From: Synechococcus lacustris
Lineage (GTDB): Bacteria; Cyanobacteriota; Cyanobacteriia; PCC-6307; Cyanobiaceae
Reading direction: 5' to 3'
Assembly: GCA_903943975.1 (NCBI GenBank)
Contig: CAJAQB010000019.1
Location: 310,001 to 374,000 of the forward strand
DNA length: 64,000 nucleotides
Shown here: piece after piece, positions 52,625 to 62,420 of the stretch
Layout of the letters: every line of letters starts with the position of its first letter
Position numbering within the stretch: the stretch's first letter is position 1
Notes under the pieces: generated by a model
The model's input: the letters and a program-made list of their open reading frames with translations, nothing else
Told to the model about the DNA's origin: nothing
The model's database searches: none
Position numbers and translations under genes: made by a program

Positions 52625-53813
52625 GGCTGTCCAGGGGCAGGGGGCAATTGGCGGCCAGGGTGCCGGCCTGGGCTGCAAAGGGACGGCTGGGATCCCAGAG
52701 CAACCAACGGCGACTGCCCGGCTGCAAACGTTCCGGCTCCAGCCCCAGAAACTTGGAGGGGCCCCAGCTAAGTGCTTGCCACAACTCCGCCACAGACCAA
52801 CCCTCGTTCTCAACCAAGGCCTGCCAGAGGCAGGGCAACAACGCCTGGTAGCCAGCCACCCCGGGCCGCCGCTGGTCTAGGGGCAGCAACTGTTCCTCCC
52901 GATCCAGGGGGGTGTGGTGCACAGCAACCGCCGTAAGCAGCCCCTGGCGCAGGGCCCGCACCAGGGCCAGGCGATCGCTGGGGCCCCCCAGGGAGGGGCT
53001 CACCCGCCAACCCTCGCCGAGGGGGTCAAGGCTGGCGTTGTCGGTGCTGAGGTGCCACCAGCAAACGCTGGCCTGCGGCCTGGCTGGGGCCGCCGCCAGC
53101 AGCGCCACCCCGGCGGCGGTGGAAAGATTCAACAAGCGCAGTTGGGGGGCCAATTCCGCCAGGGCCAGCAGGCTGCGCAGGGGCAGGCTTTCACTCACGG
53201 CAGGGTCCAGGGGCCAGCCCAGCCGCAACGCCTCCACCCCTTCGCGCACGAAACCCGCCTGGGTGAGGGCCGGATCAAGGGGGGCCACCAGCAGGGGATG
53301 CTGGTTGCCTTCCCCCACCAACAGGGAGCGTTCCAGCAGGGCCAGGGGCGGCAACAGTTCCCCATCGCTAAGGCCCACGGCACCGGCCCCCAGCAAGTCC
53401 CCATGGGGCGCCAAGGCCTCCCCCTGGCCCCCACGGCTGAGGGAACCCCAAAGCTTCAGGCAGAGCGGTGCGGGCCAGGCCAGACCCAAACTTTCCGGTC
53501 GATCCCGCCAACTGCGGGCCCGGGGCAGCAGGGCCACGGTGCCGTAACCAGCGGCGGCACATTCATTAGCCAGGCTCGCCAAGGTTTCGGCCGTACCGCT
53601 GTCGGGATCCTCCAGGTGGCTGTGGGGATCCACCAGCACCGGGGCCAGCAGCCAGGGTTCCTCTGCCAGTTCAATCCGGGTGTTTTGATCGGCCCCGGCC
53701 TCCGCCTCCCCATCCAGGGCCAGCAGCACAGGGCCCTCAAACAGGGCCGACCGCCGTTGCAGGGGGCGGTCAACCGCCTCCAACACCTGAAGACCACGGA
53801 GCAATCGCTTCAC
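52560..53813 (-). CDS. degenerate dihydroorotase-like amidohydrolase
   Basis: 417 residues from GTG 53813, which overlaps the upstream phosphatase stop as GTGA. It has the amidohydrolase layout and a DPHSHLEDP start block (HxH kept), but the carboxylated-Lys block and the catalytic ATDHAPH block are replaced (AVAVHHTPLDREE), removing the Asp. It is probably an inactive paralogue, possibly structural or regulatory like the PyrC' proteins of aspartate transcarbamoylase complexes. That role is inference. Confidence 0.78.
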   Translation of the reverse strand: MKRLLRGLQVLEAVDRPLQRRSALFEGPVLLALDGEAEAGADQNTRIELAEEPWLLAPVLVDPHSHLEDPDSGTAETLASLANECAAAGYGTVALLPRARSWRDRPESLGLAWPAPLCLKLWGSLSRGGQGEALAPHGDLLGAGAVGLSDGELLPPLALLERSLLVGEGNQHPLLVAPLDPALTQAGFVREGVEALRLGWPLDPAVSESLPLRSLLALAELAPQLRLLNLSTAAGVALLAAAPARPQASVCWWHLSTDNASLDPLGEGWRVSPSLGGPSDRLALVRALRQGLLTAVAVHHTPLDREEQLLPLDQRRPGVAGYQALLPCLWQALVENEGWSVAELWQALSWGPSKFLGLEPERLQPGSRRWLLWDPSRPFAAQAGTLAANCPLPLDSLRGQLLATGLQAPPLWRWDQG

Positions 53814-55159
53814 AGGGCGCCAGCGGCAGTGCGATCGAGCACCCCCCCAAGGTGGCCGGTCAAGTTGAGGCTGGCCACCACCGGCTGGCCGCTGCCGCCG
53901 GGCCCGTAATCGATCACGCTCACCCCGCCGTTGCCTTGCTTCACCGCCCAGATGTCTGCGGGCCCAAGGCCCAGCAGATAACAAAGGATTGTTTTGTTCA
54001 CGGCATCGTGGGCCACCACCAGGGCGGTTTCGCCGTCGTTGAGGCCCGCCACGATCTGCTGCCAGCTGGCCACGGAGCGATCCCACACCTGCTGGATCGT
54101 TTCACCCCCGGGCATTTCCACCGTGTGGGGGCTGGCCTGCCAGGCGCTGAGCAATTCGGGCCAACCCTCACGAATTTCCTCCTCCAGGCAGCCTTCCCAT
54201 TCACCGTGGGCAATCTCCACCAGGCCAGGGCAACTGGTGAGGGGCACCGGCTGGGGCTGCTGGTTGAGGATTGCTTCGGCGGTTTGGCGGGGCCTGGCCA
54301 TCGAGCTGGTGTAGGCCCGATCAAGCGGAACCTCCCGCAGGAAATCACCGGCGGCGGCGGCCTGGGCCTGGCCCCGTTCGTTCAGGGGAATATCTATTTG
54401 CCCCTGGAAGCGACCCTCCCGGTTCCAATGGGTTTCCCCATGGCGCACCAGCAACAGCCGCGGGCCCTTACGGCGACTGGGCAGGGGTTCGCCCAGGTGG
54501 CTGGTGGTGTTGAGCGACTCGATCTGCAGCTGGCCGCCGGGGCGCAGGTTCAACACTGAGAGCGAGCAGTTGTTGATGGCATATCGGTTGAAATCGCTCA
54601 CCGGAAGCCCCAAGGCCGCCAGCAGTAAGCAGCGCAGGATGCCGTTGTGGGCCACCACCAGCACGCTGTGGTCCTGCTCCGGCGGATGCTGGCGCTGCAG
54701 TTCCTGCCAAAAGGCCTGGGCCTGGGCATGCAGTTCCCGCACCGGGTAGTAGCTGCTGCCATCGGCCCGCTGGAGCTGAAATTCCGCTGGGGACTGCTGC
54801 CAGAGCTGTTCCTCCCGGGGAAACTGCTGCCGCAGCTCCTCGCGCTTTAGCCCAGCCCAGGGGCTGAGATCAATCTCCAACAGCCCTTCACTGGCCACGG
54901 CGGTTAAACCACCACCCTGGCTTTCCAGCAATAGTTCAGCGGTGCGCTGGGCCCGCTGCAGCGGTGAACACCAGGCGGCTGTTAGCGGCAGCTCCCGCAG
55001 GGCCTCCCCCAATTGGCGAGCCTGAATTTCCCCGGCAGCACTGAGCTGAGAATCATTCTCGCGGCCTTGAATCCGCCCCTCGAGGTTAAAGCTGCTGAGA
55101 CCGTGACGAACCAGCAAAATCCTTGTGGCCACTGGAATCTCAGGGGATCGCGGCGCCAT
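53810..55159 (-). CDS. tandem histidine phosphatase (phosphoglycerate mutase-like)
   Basis: 449 residues from ATG 55159, with two phosphatase domains. The first begins LLVRHGLSSFNLEGRIQG, the second LLVRHGETHWNREGRFQG; each RHG His is the phosphorylated residue. Second His motifs are VVAHNGIL and VVAHDAVN. This two-domain protein is typical of cyanobacteria; relatives have been reported as phosphoserine phosphatases or are labelled CobC or GpmB. I cannot decide the substrate. Coupled to the amidohydrolase downstream and divergent from the CPBP gene. Confidence 0.85.
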   Translation of the reverse strand: MAPRSPEIPVATRILLVRHGLSSFNLEGRIQGRENDSQLSAAGEIQARQLGEALRELPLTAAWCSPLQRAQRTAELLLESQGGGLTAVASEGLLEIDLSPWAGLKREELRQQFPREEQLWQQSPAEFQLQRADGSSYYPVRELHAQAQAFWQELQRQHPPEQDHSVLVVAHNGILRCLLLAALGLPVSDFNRYAINNCSLSVLNLRPGGQLQIESLNTTSHLGEPLPSRRKGPRLLLVRHGETHWNREGRFQGQIDIPLNERGQAQAAAAGDFLREVPLDRAYTSSMARPRQTAEAILNQQPQPVPLTSCPGLVEIAHGEWEGCLEEEIREGWPELLSAWQASPHTVEMPGGETIQQVWDRSVASWQQIVAGLNDGETALVVAHDAVNKTILCYLLGLGPADIWAVKQGNGGVSVIDYGPGGSGQPVVASLNLTGHLGGVLDRTAAGAL

Positions 55160-55190
55160 AGTACGCAATCTGGTTCATCGGCCAGGGACA

Positions 55191-56576
55191 ATGCCTGGAT
55201 TGATGGGGAAATCGGTGCCGCCAAGCGAAGGAGCCAAGCGACCAGCAGTGGGCATCAATCTTCTGGCTCTGTTGAGTTTGCTGCTGGCGGCCTTCATCTG
55301 GGTGGTGTCGCTCGTAGACAGCGTCCAGCGTCCCTCCGTAGACAACGTTCTCGAACAACGGCAACTGGAATTACAGGTGTTAGCGGTGCAGGCCCCCGGC
55401 GCCGCACTGCTCCACCCCCTAACCCTGGAACACCCGGAACAGAAATTGCTGGACAGCCTCGCCAGCACCACAGCTGCTGACAGCAGCAGCAACTTGATCC
55501 AGCGGGCCCTGCTGGAGCGTCAGCTGGGCCTCAACAGTGCCGCCGCGGGACACCTAAACACTGCCCTTGAGGGGGCCACTGACCCCGAGCGACAACTGGC
55601 CCAGGCGTTGCTGCAGCCCAAAGGAAAAAGCCAGCAGGCCCTGCCGCCCCTGCCCGATCGCCCGATTTATCGACAGCTCAGCTGCCGTGCCCTGGGCCGG
55701 CCGCTGGAGGAGTGTGTGCCGAGCGGAATGATCAGCCAGGCGGCCTGGCGGCTGGCCCTGGTGAATCTGCTGCCGCTGCTTGGGGTGCTCGCTGGCCTGG
55801 GGCTCCTGGGTCAGGCGCTCTGGCGGCGCTGGCGCGGGCGCCAAAGCCCTGAAGCCCCTCTGCTGGGCCCAGACCTCAGCCTGATGGAAACAGTCCTGGT
55901 GATTGCTGGTGGCTTTGTGGTGCTGGGGGAATTGCTGGCCCCCCTGGTGACCATGCCCCTGGTGAATGGGGTGCTCGGCCTATTGGAAATCAGCAATTCA
56001 GCCCAGGCCGGGGCAGCGGTGCTGGGCTACTACAGCTTCACGGCCCTGCCGGCCATAGTAATTCTCTGGTTGTTACTTCGCCAGCGGGGGCCGATGCCCG
56101 AGGGGGGCTGGCTGCAATGGCGCTGGTCGCCGCTCTGTATCCCCCAGGGGGCCCGGGGCCTGCTGCTCAGCCTGCCGCCGGTGGCCCTGATGGGTTGGCT
56201 GGTGGCCCTGTTCTGGCAAAACGCTGGCGGCAGCAATCCACTACTGGAACAGGTGCTCGACAGTCACAACGGCGCAGCCCTGGCCTGCCTGGCCCTCACC
56301 GCCGTGGTCTTGGCCCCTTTATTCGAAGAATTGCTGTTCCGGGGGGTGTTGCTGCCGGTGCTGGGAAAACAGTGGGGGGCGCCGGCGGGCATCGTGGCAA
56401 GTGCCACGGTGTTTGCCCTGGCCCACCTAAGTCTTAGTGAAGCCCTGCCGTTGCTGGCCCTGGGCTTGGGGCTCGGTTGGTTGCGCTACAGCAGCGGCCG
56501 CTTGATGAGCTGTGTGGTGATGCATGGCCTATGGAACGGCTTCACCTTCTTCAACTTGTTGTTGCTTGGCAGTTAA
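55191..56576 (+). CDS. CPBP intramembrane metalloprotease
   Basis: About 461 residues from ATG 55191 (56 codons of in-frame sequence lie further upstream). An N-terminal helix and ~140-residue soluble part lead to several helices. The CPBP motifs are FEELLFRGVLL, FALAHL and MHGLWNG, supplying the Glu-Glu, His and His/Asn zinc and catalytic residues. Substrates in cyanobacteria are unknown; related enzymes process prenylated or membrane proteins. Confidence 0.88.
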   Translation: MPGLMGKSVPPSEGAKRPAVGINLLALLSLLLAAFIWVVSLVDSVQRPSVDNVLEQRQLELQVLAVQAPGAALLHPLTLEHPEQKLLDSLASTTAADSSSNLIQRALLERQLGLNSAAAGHLNTALEGATDPERQLAQALLQPKGKSQQALPPLPDRPIYRQLSCRALGRPLEECVPSGMISQAAWRLALVNLLPLLGVLAGLGLLGQALWRRWRGRQSPEAPLLGPDLSLMETVLVIAGGFVVLGELLAPLVTMPLVNGVLGLLEISNSAQAGAAVLGYYSFTALPAIVILWLLLRQRGPMPEGGWLQWRWSPLCIPQGARGLLLSLPPVALMGWLVALFWQNAGGSNPLLEQVLDSHNGAALACLALTAVVLAPLFEELLFRGVLLPVLGKQWGAPAGIVASATVFALAHLSLSEALPLLALGLGLGWLRYSSGRLMSCVVMHGLWNGFTFFNLLLLGS

Positions 56577-56638
56577 AGCTTGCCCCCACCTGGGCTGGGT
56601 GGTTCACTGGCGCATCGCGAAATGAGTCTGCAGCTGTG

Positions 56639-57118
56639 GTGGCCGTTCCCCTGCCCAACTATTCGGCCGATGCAGGCCTAGAACAACGGCGGCTGCAGGT
56701 GGCCCAACGCAAGGCCCAACGCCAGAAACGCTCCCTCGAATTGCTGCAGGGATCCCTTTCCGCCAAACGGGTGGAACGCCAAGCCCCCTGGCTGGCTGGT
56801 TTACATCGGGTGGCCGATGGCGGACTGATGGCCACAGGGGTGGCGGCCCTTGCCCTCGCCGGCCTCACCCTGCACTGGCAAGGCAACTGGGGCAGCGACT
56901 ACCGCGAACTGCAGGCGTCCCAGGAACTGGAACACCGGGTGCTGGAGTCCAGCTCGGCCCTGGAACAACACCATCTGCTGCGGGCCCGACAACCCGGAGC
57001 CCTAGTGGCCACCCGCAGCGAAGACCTGGTGTTTGTGCCCAGTCCCCCCTCAGCCAAGAACGCCATCAGCTTTTTGCACGCCCCCCTGCAGTTCAACCTG
57101 ATCGCCAGCGGGTACTGA
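56639..57118 (+). CDS. FtsL-like single-helix coiled-coil protein before ftsI
   Basis: About 159 residues from GTG 56639 (56636 also possible). A basic, coiled-coil-like cytosolic part (EQRRLQVAQRKAQRQKRSLE) precedes one membrane helix (GLMATGVAALALAGLTLHW) and a Leu/Glu-rich periplasmic coiled coil. Position and topology fit the FtsL/FtsB divisome proteins. The sequence is too diverged for a firm name. The next gene, ftsI, starts 3 bases after its stop. Confidence 0.6.
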   Translation: MAVPLPNYSADAGLEQRRLQVAQRKAQRQKRSLELLQGSLSAKRVERQAPWLAGLHRVADGGLMATGVAALALAGLTLHWQGNWGSDYRELQASQELEHRVLESSSALEQHHLLRARQPGALVATRSEDLVFVPSPPSAKNAISFLHAPLQFNLIASGY

Positions 57119-57121
57119 ACC

Positions 57122-58951
57122 TTGAGACGTCGCCCCCCCAGCTCGTCGCGACCAGCCCAGGCCCCAGCCCCCCGCCAGGGGCGCACCGCCCGCAGTGGCA
57201 GCAGTAGCAAGCACCGCATCCTGCAGTTGCATCCGGTGCCGGCCAATCGGCTGATCACCGTGGTGGTGCTGCTCTGCCTCGGCCTGGGGGGTCTCGCCCT
57301 GCGCCTCGCCTGGCTGCAGGTGGTGCAAGGCAGTCGTCTGGAGGCCAGGGCCCGCCAGGTGCAAACGGAGAAACAGAATCCCCTGGGCCGCCGTCGCAGC
57401 ATCGTTGATCGGACCGGACGGCTGCTGGCCATAGACGAGGAACGGGTAATCGTTTGGGCCCACCCCCGCTACTTCCACTTCCCCGGTGATGATCCCGGCC
57501 AACGCCGCACCCCCAGGGAGGTGGCCCTGAAATTGGCGCCGCTGCTCGGAGTAGACCCCGAGACATTGATCCAGCGCATGGGGAATCAGAAATCTGGGGT
57601 GAAACTCGCCAACAACCTGGAGCCATCGTTGGGCTCCCGGCTAAAGGCCCTCGGCATCGACGGCATTGACTTTGAACATGGCCCCCAACGGGTGTATCCC
57701 CAGGGTTCGCTATTTGCCAATGTGGTGGGCTTCTTAAATCTGGAACGGGTGCCCCAGGCGGGGCTGGAACAGAGCCGAGAACAGGATTTGCGCAGCCAGG
57801 AGATGCAGATTGGCATCCGCAAGGGCGGCGATGGCACCCCGCTGCCCGATGGCCTTGGGGCCGGCAGCATGTTCCGCGACGACCTGAAACTGCAACTCAC
57901 CCTCGACACCCGGTTGCAACGGGTGGCCCAGATGGAACTGGCGCGCCAGGTGAAGAAATGGAGTGCCAAGCGCGGCGCCGCCCTGGTGATGGATGCCCGC
58001 AACGGTGAACTACTGGCGCTCACTTCAGTGCCCACCTACGACCCAAACCAGTTCTGGCGCCACACACCGGGGTTGTTCCGCGAATGGTCGGTGCAAGACC
58101 TTTACGAACCGGGTTCCACCTTTAAGCCGATCAACCTGGCGATTGGCCTGCAGGAAAAGGCGATAAATGCCAACACCAGGGTCAATGACACCGGCTCCCT
58201 GCAGATTGGCGGTTGGCCGATTTTCAACAACGACCACAGCGCCCATGGGGTAATCGACCTGCCCACGGTGCTGCAGGTGTCCAGCAACATCGGCATGGTG
58301 CGGGCGATGCAGCACCTGAGACCAGCCCTCTATTGGCAATGGCTGGATCGGCTGGGCATTGGCAGCGCCCCCGACACCGATCTGCCCGGTGCCGTGAGTG
58401 GCCAGCTCAAGCCCCGCCAAACCTTCCTTGAAAATCCGATCGAACCTGCCACCGCCGCCTTCGGCCAGGGCTTTGCCCTGACACCGCTGAAGGTGCTGCA
58501 GCTCCACGCCATGCTGGTAAACGACGGCAAATTGGTGAGCCCCCACATCACCAGGGGCCTGCGCAGCGGCGATGACCTGGCCGGCCCAGGCCTCAGCAAT
58601 GGTCGACAGATGCTTGATCCAGCCGTGGCGCGACTGGTGTTGGGCTGGCTGGAAACCGTAGTGAACAAGGGCAGTGGCAAGGCAGCCCAGATCCCTGGCT
58701 ATCGGATCGGCGGCAAAACAGGCACCGCCCAAAAGGCCGCCAACGGCGTTTATATCCCTGGCGCCAGGATCACCAGCTTTGTGGCCCACCTGCCGGTGGA
58801 CGATCCGCGCTATGTGGTGCTGGTGGTGGTGGATGAGCCCCAGGGGGGCAATGCCTATGGCTCCACGGTGGCGGCACCGGTGGCCAAGAGCATCGTCGAA
58901 GCACTGTTGGTGATCGAACAGATTGCCCCCACCAAACCACGTTTGCGTTAG
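57122..58951 (+). CDS. ftsI: penicillin-binding protein 2/FtsI, septal transpeptidase
   Basis: 609 residues from TTG 57122. A Pro/Ser-rich basic N-terminus and one helix (about 43-61) precede a dimerisation domain and the transpeptidase domain with SxxK at 332-335 (STFK), SxN at 387-389 (SSN) and KTG at 532-534. It cross-links peptidoglycan at the division septum. The preceding FtsL-like gene supports the division role. Confidence 0.93.
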   Translation: MRRRPPSSSRPAQAPAPRQGRTARSGSSSKHRILQLHPVPANRLITVVVLLCLGLGGLALRLAWLQVVQGSRLEARARQVQTEKQNPLGRRRSIVDRTGRLLAIDEERVIVWAHPRYFHFPGDDPGQRRTPREVALKLAPLLGVDPETLIQRMGNQKSGVKLANNLEPSLGSRLKALGIDGIDFEHGPQRVYPQGSLFANVVGFLNLERVPQAGLEQSREQDLRSQEMQIGIRKGGDGTPLPDGLGAGSMFRDDLKLQLTLDTRLQRVAQMELARQVKKWSAKRGAALVMDARNGELLALTSVPTYDPNQFWRHTPGLFREWSVQDLYEPGSTFKPINLAIGLQEKAINANTRVNDTGSLQIGGWPIFNNDHSAHGVIDLPTVLQVSSNIGMVRAMQHLRPALYWQWLDRLGIGSAPDTDLPGAVSGQLKPRQTFLENPIEPATAAFGQGFALTPLKVLQLHAMLVNDGKLVSPHITRGLRSGDDLAGPGLSNGRQMLDPAVARLVLGWLETVVNKGSGKAAQIPGYRIGGKTGTAQKAANGVYIPGARITSFVAHLPVDDPRYVVLVVVDEPQGGNAYGSTVAAPVAKSIVEALLVIEQIAPTKPRLR

Positions 58952-59016
58952 CCCACACAAGCCGGAGCTAGCCCCCACAACTCTGGCTACTGTGGGCGCA
59001 CCCGTTCCCGATCCGA

Positions 59017-60186
59017 GTGGCGTCACTGCTTGACCAGCTTTCCAGCATCACCGTGGTGGTGGCTGACACCGGCGACCTGCAGGCGATCCAGAAATTCACC
59101 CCGCGGGATGCCACCACAAACCCATCCTTAATATTGGCGGCAGCCCAGATACCGGCCTATCAAAACCTGATTGATGGCACCCTCAAGGCCTCCCGTGCCC
59201 TGATCGGAGCCAGCGCCCCCGCCGAGCAGGTGGTAGCTGAAGCCCTAGATGAAATCTGCGTAACATTTGGCAAGGAAATCCTCAAGATCGTGCCAGGTCG
59301 TGTGTCCACCGAAGTGGATGCCCGGCTCAGCTACGACACAGAGGCCACCATCGCCAAGGCAAAAAAACTGATTGGTTTATATCACGATGCTGGCATTAGC
59401 AATGATCGAGTACTTATCAAAATTGCCTCCACTTGGGAGGGGATAAAGGCCGCCGAAGTGCTGGAGAAGGAGGGCATCCATTGCAACCTCACCCTGCTAT
59501 TTGGCTTTGCCCAGGCCGTGGCCTGCGCCGAAGCAGGGGCAACCCTGATCTCACCATTTGTGGGAAGAATTCTTGATTGGTACAAGAAAGACAGCGGCCG
59601 TGATAGCTATCCAGGCCCCGAAGATCCCGGGGTTATCTCAGTGACCAAAATCTTCAACTACTTCAAAACCCACGGCTATAAAACCGAGGTGATGGGCGCT
59701 AGTTTCCGCAACCTAGACGAAATCATTGAACTGGCCGGATGCGATCTGCTAACCATCTCTCCAAACCTGCTGGATCAACTGCGCAACAGCGAAGCTGAGC
59801 TCAGCCGCAAGCTGGATGCCAGCAAGCCCGCCGCCAGCATTGAGAAACTAAGCATTGACGCCGAAAGCTTCAAAAGCCTGATGGCCGAAGATCGCATGGC
59901 CCACGAGAAACTGCACGAGGGAATCCAAGGGTTCAGCAAGGCGATTGAAACCCTTGAAGCCCAACTGGCCCATCGCCTGGCAGTGCTGGAAGGGGGGGCC
60001 GCCTTCGCCCACGCTGCCCAGGAGATCTTCCTGCTAAATGACCTTGATGGCGATGGCTGCATCACCCGGGAGGAATGGCTAGGTAGTGATGCCGTGTTTG
60101 ATGCCCTAGACACCGACCATGATGGCCGTCTATTGCCAGAAGATGTACGCGGCGGTTTTGGGGCCGCCCTGGCGACAGCGCGCTGA
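59017..60186 (+). CDS. tal: transaldolase with a C-terminal EF-hand pair
   Basis: 389 residues from GTG 59017. Residues 1 to about 320 are a class I transaldolase: [14 protein letters not shown] near the start, [17 protein letters not shown] with the Schiff-base Lys, and [18 protein letters not shown]. It interconverts sedoheptulose-7-P/glyceraldehyde-3-P and erythrose-4-P/fructose-6-P. The tail carries two EF-hand loops, [12 protein letters not shown] (342-353) and [12 protein letters not shown] (365-376), with the expected Asp ligands, so calcium regulation is possible. Such fusions are known from cyanobacteria. Confidence 0.95.
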   Translation: MASLLDQLSSITVVVADTGDLQAIQKFTPRDATTNPSLILAAAQIPAYQNLIDGTLKASRALIGASAPAEQVVAEALDEICVTFGKEILKIVPGRVSTEVDARLSYDTEATIAKAKKLIGLYHDAGISNDRVLIKIASTWEGIKAAEVLEKEGIHCNLTLLFGFAQAVACAEAGATLISPFVGRILDWYKKDSGRDSYPGPEDPGVISVTKIFNYFKTHGYKTEVMGASFRNLDEIIELAGCDLLTISPNLLDQLRNSEAELSRKLDASKPAASIEKLSIDAESFKSLMAEDRMAHEKLHEGIQGFSKAIETLEAQLAHRLAVLEGGAAFAHAAQEIFLLNDLDGDGCITREEWLGSDAVFDALDTDHDGRLLPEDVRGGFGAALATAR

Positions 60187-60234
60187 GCGAGCCAGCGGCG
60201 GCAGGGCAAGGGCAGCGGACTCTGTAAAGGCCTA

Positions 60235-61818
60235 CTAAAAACGCCAGGCAATGCCCTCATAGCTGAACCCTGCCGCTGGATTAGCAATAAGACCAGAAGC
60301 CTCTGCAGAATCAACGGTAAAGAAGTGCTCACCGCAAGATGTATTTAGGAAACGATAAACATCAGATGTTCCCAAGCTGGAACCAGCCTGGTAGCCCCGT
60401 AATTCGACTGGGATAGTTGAATAAAAATCAGGCTGAGACTTGATTGCTGCGGCCTCTGCAGCATCCAATGTAAACATCATGCCCTGGCCACTTTTACTCT
60501 TAAATGCATAAAGAATATCTCCGCCATTGATAATAGAGCAAATATTTAGGCTTTCCAAGTCTGCTGACTTGGAAAGCTCAAAAACAGGCAGAGAGTCAGC
60601 AGATGCGTACTGGTGTATACCTGTTAGCGGATCAATGAAGCGTCCGAGGCCTAGCCTATTAACAGCCGCCTGATTTGCAGCACCATTAGCATCAAAAACA
60701 ATCTGCCCCCTCTGGGTCCACCCCCCTACGGCTCCTCCCTTTACAACGGCCAAGGTTGTTGGCTCTGCTCCCTCGGTAGCATCAGGATTATCGAGTACAA
60801 TGCGAGTATCAAAACCTTGAGTTATAAATTTAACCCCAGCAGAGCCAGGAAGGGCAATAACATCTGTGGCAAAGTTTGGGCTATATATAGTGAGATAGCC
60901 ATTACCACCAACATCTGCCACATGATAAACATTATTACCAGCAAGAGAGCCGACAGCAAATTTATAGCCAGCTCCCATCTGAAAAACATCACTACCCTTT
61001 ACCGAGAAGGCAACTTCTATGGCATTGGCAGAGGTTCCATAAATATAGTTGGAAGCATCTTGGGATTCAGATGAATCAAGATTAATATCAAGAGATTTAT
61101 TAAAAGTAAAAGCGGCATTAGAAAGTGCCGACCCTGATCCATATATATCAACCCAAAGACGATTGAGCGCGGCTTTATCAACATTAGTTAGCAAGTAATT
61201 TCCGGCCAGCTTGTCACCATCAACACTATTGTAAGACATTACAGATGAATTCCTCGTAAAAGCCGGATCTGGATTTACAGGAACTGATCCACTCGCATAA
61301 GGATAAAAACCATTGCCGGCATCACGGGGGTGAGAAAGGCCAAGGGCATGACCAATTTCATGGGTAATAGTTGCTTTATCATCGGCCACAAGAGTTGGGT
61401 GGTCAACTTTAAACATTACCTCCTTCCAGGTATTTGTAGCATTAGCAGTGGTTTCAGCCAGGCCAAGCAAATCAAAGCTCTTGTCAACTTCAATCAGACT
61501 TAAATTAGCTAAATTTCGATCTAAAGTTCGCTTGAATTCAAGGCCAGTGGCAACGGCATAGGCGGCAAATGCCTGATTCACGATAAAATCCTCAACTCCA
61601 GCCGAGGGGGCAATTGCAGAAACAGAATAATTGGGGTTAACCTGATAACTACCTGGGTTGGTATTAATAAAATAATACAAAGTCTTGTTATGCTTTTTCA
61701 GTGGAAGCCCATCAGCACCTAGGCCAGCATACTGAAGGGAATTAACAGCATTTGCGTAAAAATCTGGTACCAATAACAAATCAGCAAAACCAAGGGAGCG
61801 AGTGTCTGCATCAGCCAT
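60235..61818 (-). CDS. secreted zinc metalloprotease (metzincin) with a DUF5648-like end
   Basis: 527 residues. The catalytic zinc motif HEIGHALGLSH is at 153-163 and the Met-turn VMSY at 193-196, as in serralysin/M10-type enzymes. Residues ~220-340 are beta-rich with Gly/Asn but without canonical RTX tandems. The last ~150 residues (GIHQYASADS, YRFLNTSCGEHFFTVD, YEGIAWRF) match DUF5648, a putative sugar- or surface-binding domain. There is no signal peptide, so type I secretion is likely. A+T-richer DNA than its neighbours. Confidence 0.82.
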   Translation of the reverse strand: MADADTRSLGFADLLLVPDFYANAVNSLQYAGLGADGLPLKKHNKTLYYFINTNPGSYQVNPNYSVSAIAPSAGVEDFIVNQAFAAYAVATGLEFKRTLDRNLANLSLIEVDKSFDLLGLAETTANATNTWKEVMFKVDHPTLVADDKATITHEIGHALGLSHPRDAGNGFYPYASGSVPVNPDPAFTRNSSVMSYNSVDGDKLAGNYLLTNVDKAALNRLWVDIYGSGSALSNAAFTFNKSLDINLDSSESQDASNYIYGTSANAIEVAFSVKGSDVFQMGAGYKFAVGSLAGNNVYHVADVGGNGYLTIYSPNFATDVIALPGSAGVKFITQGFDTRIVLDNPDATEGAEPTTLAVVKGGAVGGWTQRGQIVFDANGAANQAAVNRLGLGRFIDPLTGIHQYASADSLPVFELSKSADLESLNICSIINGGDILYAFKSKSGQGMMFTLDAAEAAAIKSQPDFYSTIPVELRGYQAGSSLGTSDVYRFLNTSCGEHFFTVDSAEASGLIANPAAGFSYEGIAWRF

Positions 61819-62420
61819 GGAAGAGATTGCAATGATTACTTAAAGGCTAAAGCAATATCGACAAAAAACATCAACAACAGCGTTAAGATACAATAAGACA
61901 AATTACACATGATAATGGGTAAGCCTTTCAAGTGGACAACGGGGCAAGGATGAACCGTTGGCAACGAGCGGAATTCCCAACAAGACAAGGGGTAACACCA
62001 ATACCAAATACAGGTAACCGCCTCCGAGGCCAAAAACCTAGTGAGACCAATCTTATTCGTTGGCAAACGAAAAATAAACCAAGGAAACGCCCATCAAATA
62101 GATAAGTAGAAACGAAATTTAAGCTTGGCTTCCATATCATTGGCGCACTACTGAGAAGCAAGATCGACCTCCAAAATCTGAACACAAAACCTTAAATTCA
62201 ATAACCTAACAACCTGGCAACCCAACAACCAAATCAGCCAACAACCAAACAACCAAACAACCAAACAAAGCGCAAGATGCCCAGAAAACAACATCCAAGC
62301 AATAATATCACCATAAAGAATAAAAAAGAGGCGAAATAGGTTATAAATAATCTACGGAGTAACCATGCCTAAAGCGGCTGCAAAAACATATATGCTCATG
62401 GCACAGACGCCCACATTATC
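61819..62420. other. 602-base A+T-rich gene-poor region
   Basis: Two minus-strand frames (61836-62066 and 61928-62185) are open but hydrophobic and unlike proteins in composition; I do not accept them as genes. The region contains A-rich stretches and a short tandem repeat at 62243-62266. It must hold the promoters of the protease and of the ABC ATPase gene. Confidence 0.5.
62243..62266 (+). repeat. 8-base tandem repeat
   Basis: Three exact AACCAAAC units in a wider ACAACCAA-type purine-poor stretch (about 62200-62270). Confidence 0.8.

Noticed and set aside
52971-52978. HIP1 octamer GCGATCGC
   Set aside because: Only one copy was noticed in 64 kb, so there is no enrichment as in many beta-cyanobacteria; a single site has no clear meaning.
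58025-59026. 333-codon antisense frame over ftsI
   Set aside because: ftsI has complete SxxK, SxN and KTG motifs in the other strand; the antisense frame has none.
61836-62185. Hydrophobic minus-strand frames in the A+T-rich gap
   Set aside because: Low-quality composition, odd Cys/Trp content and no ribosome site; gap is more likely regulatory or non-coding.
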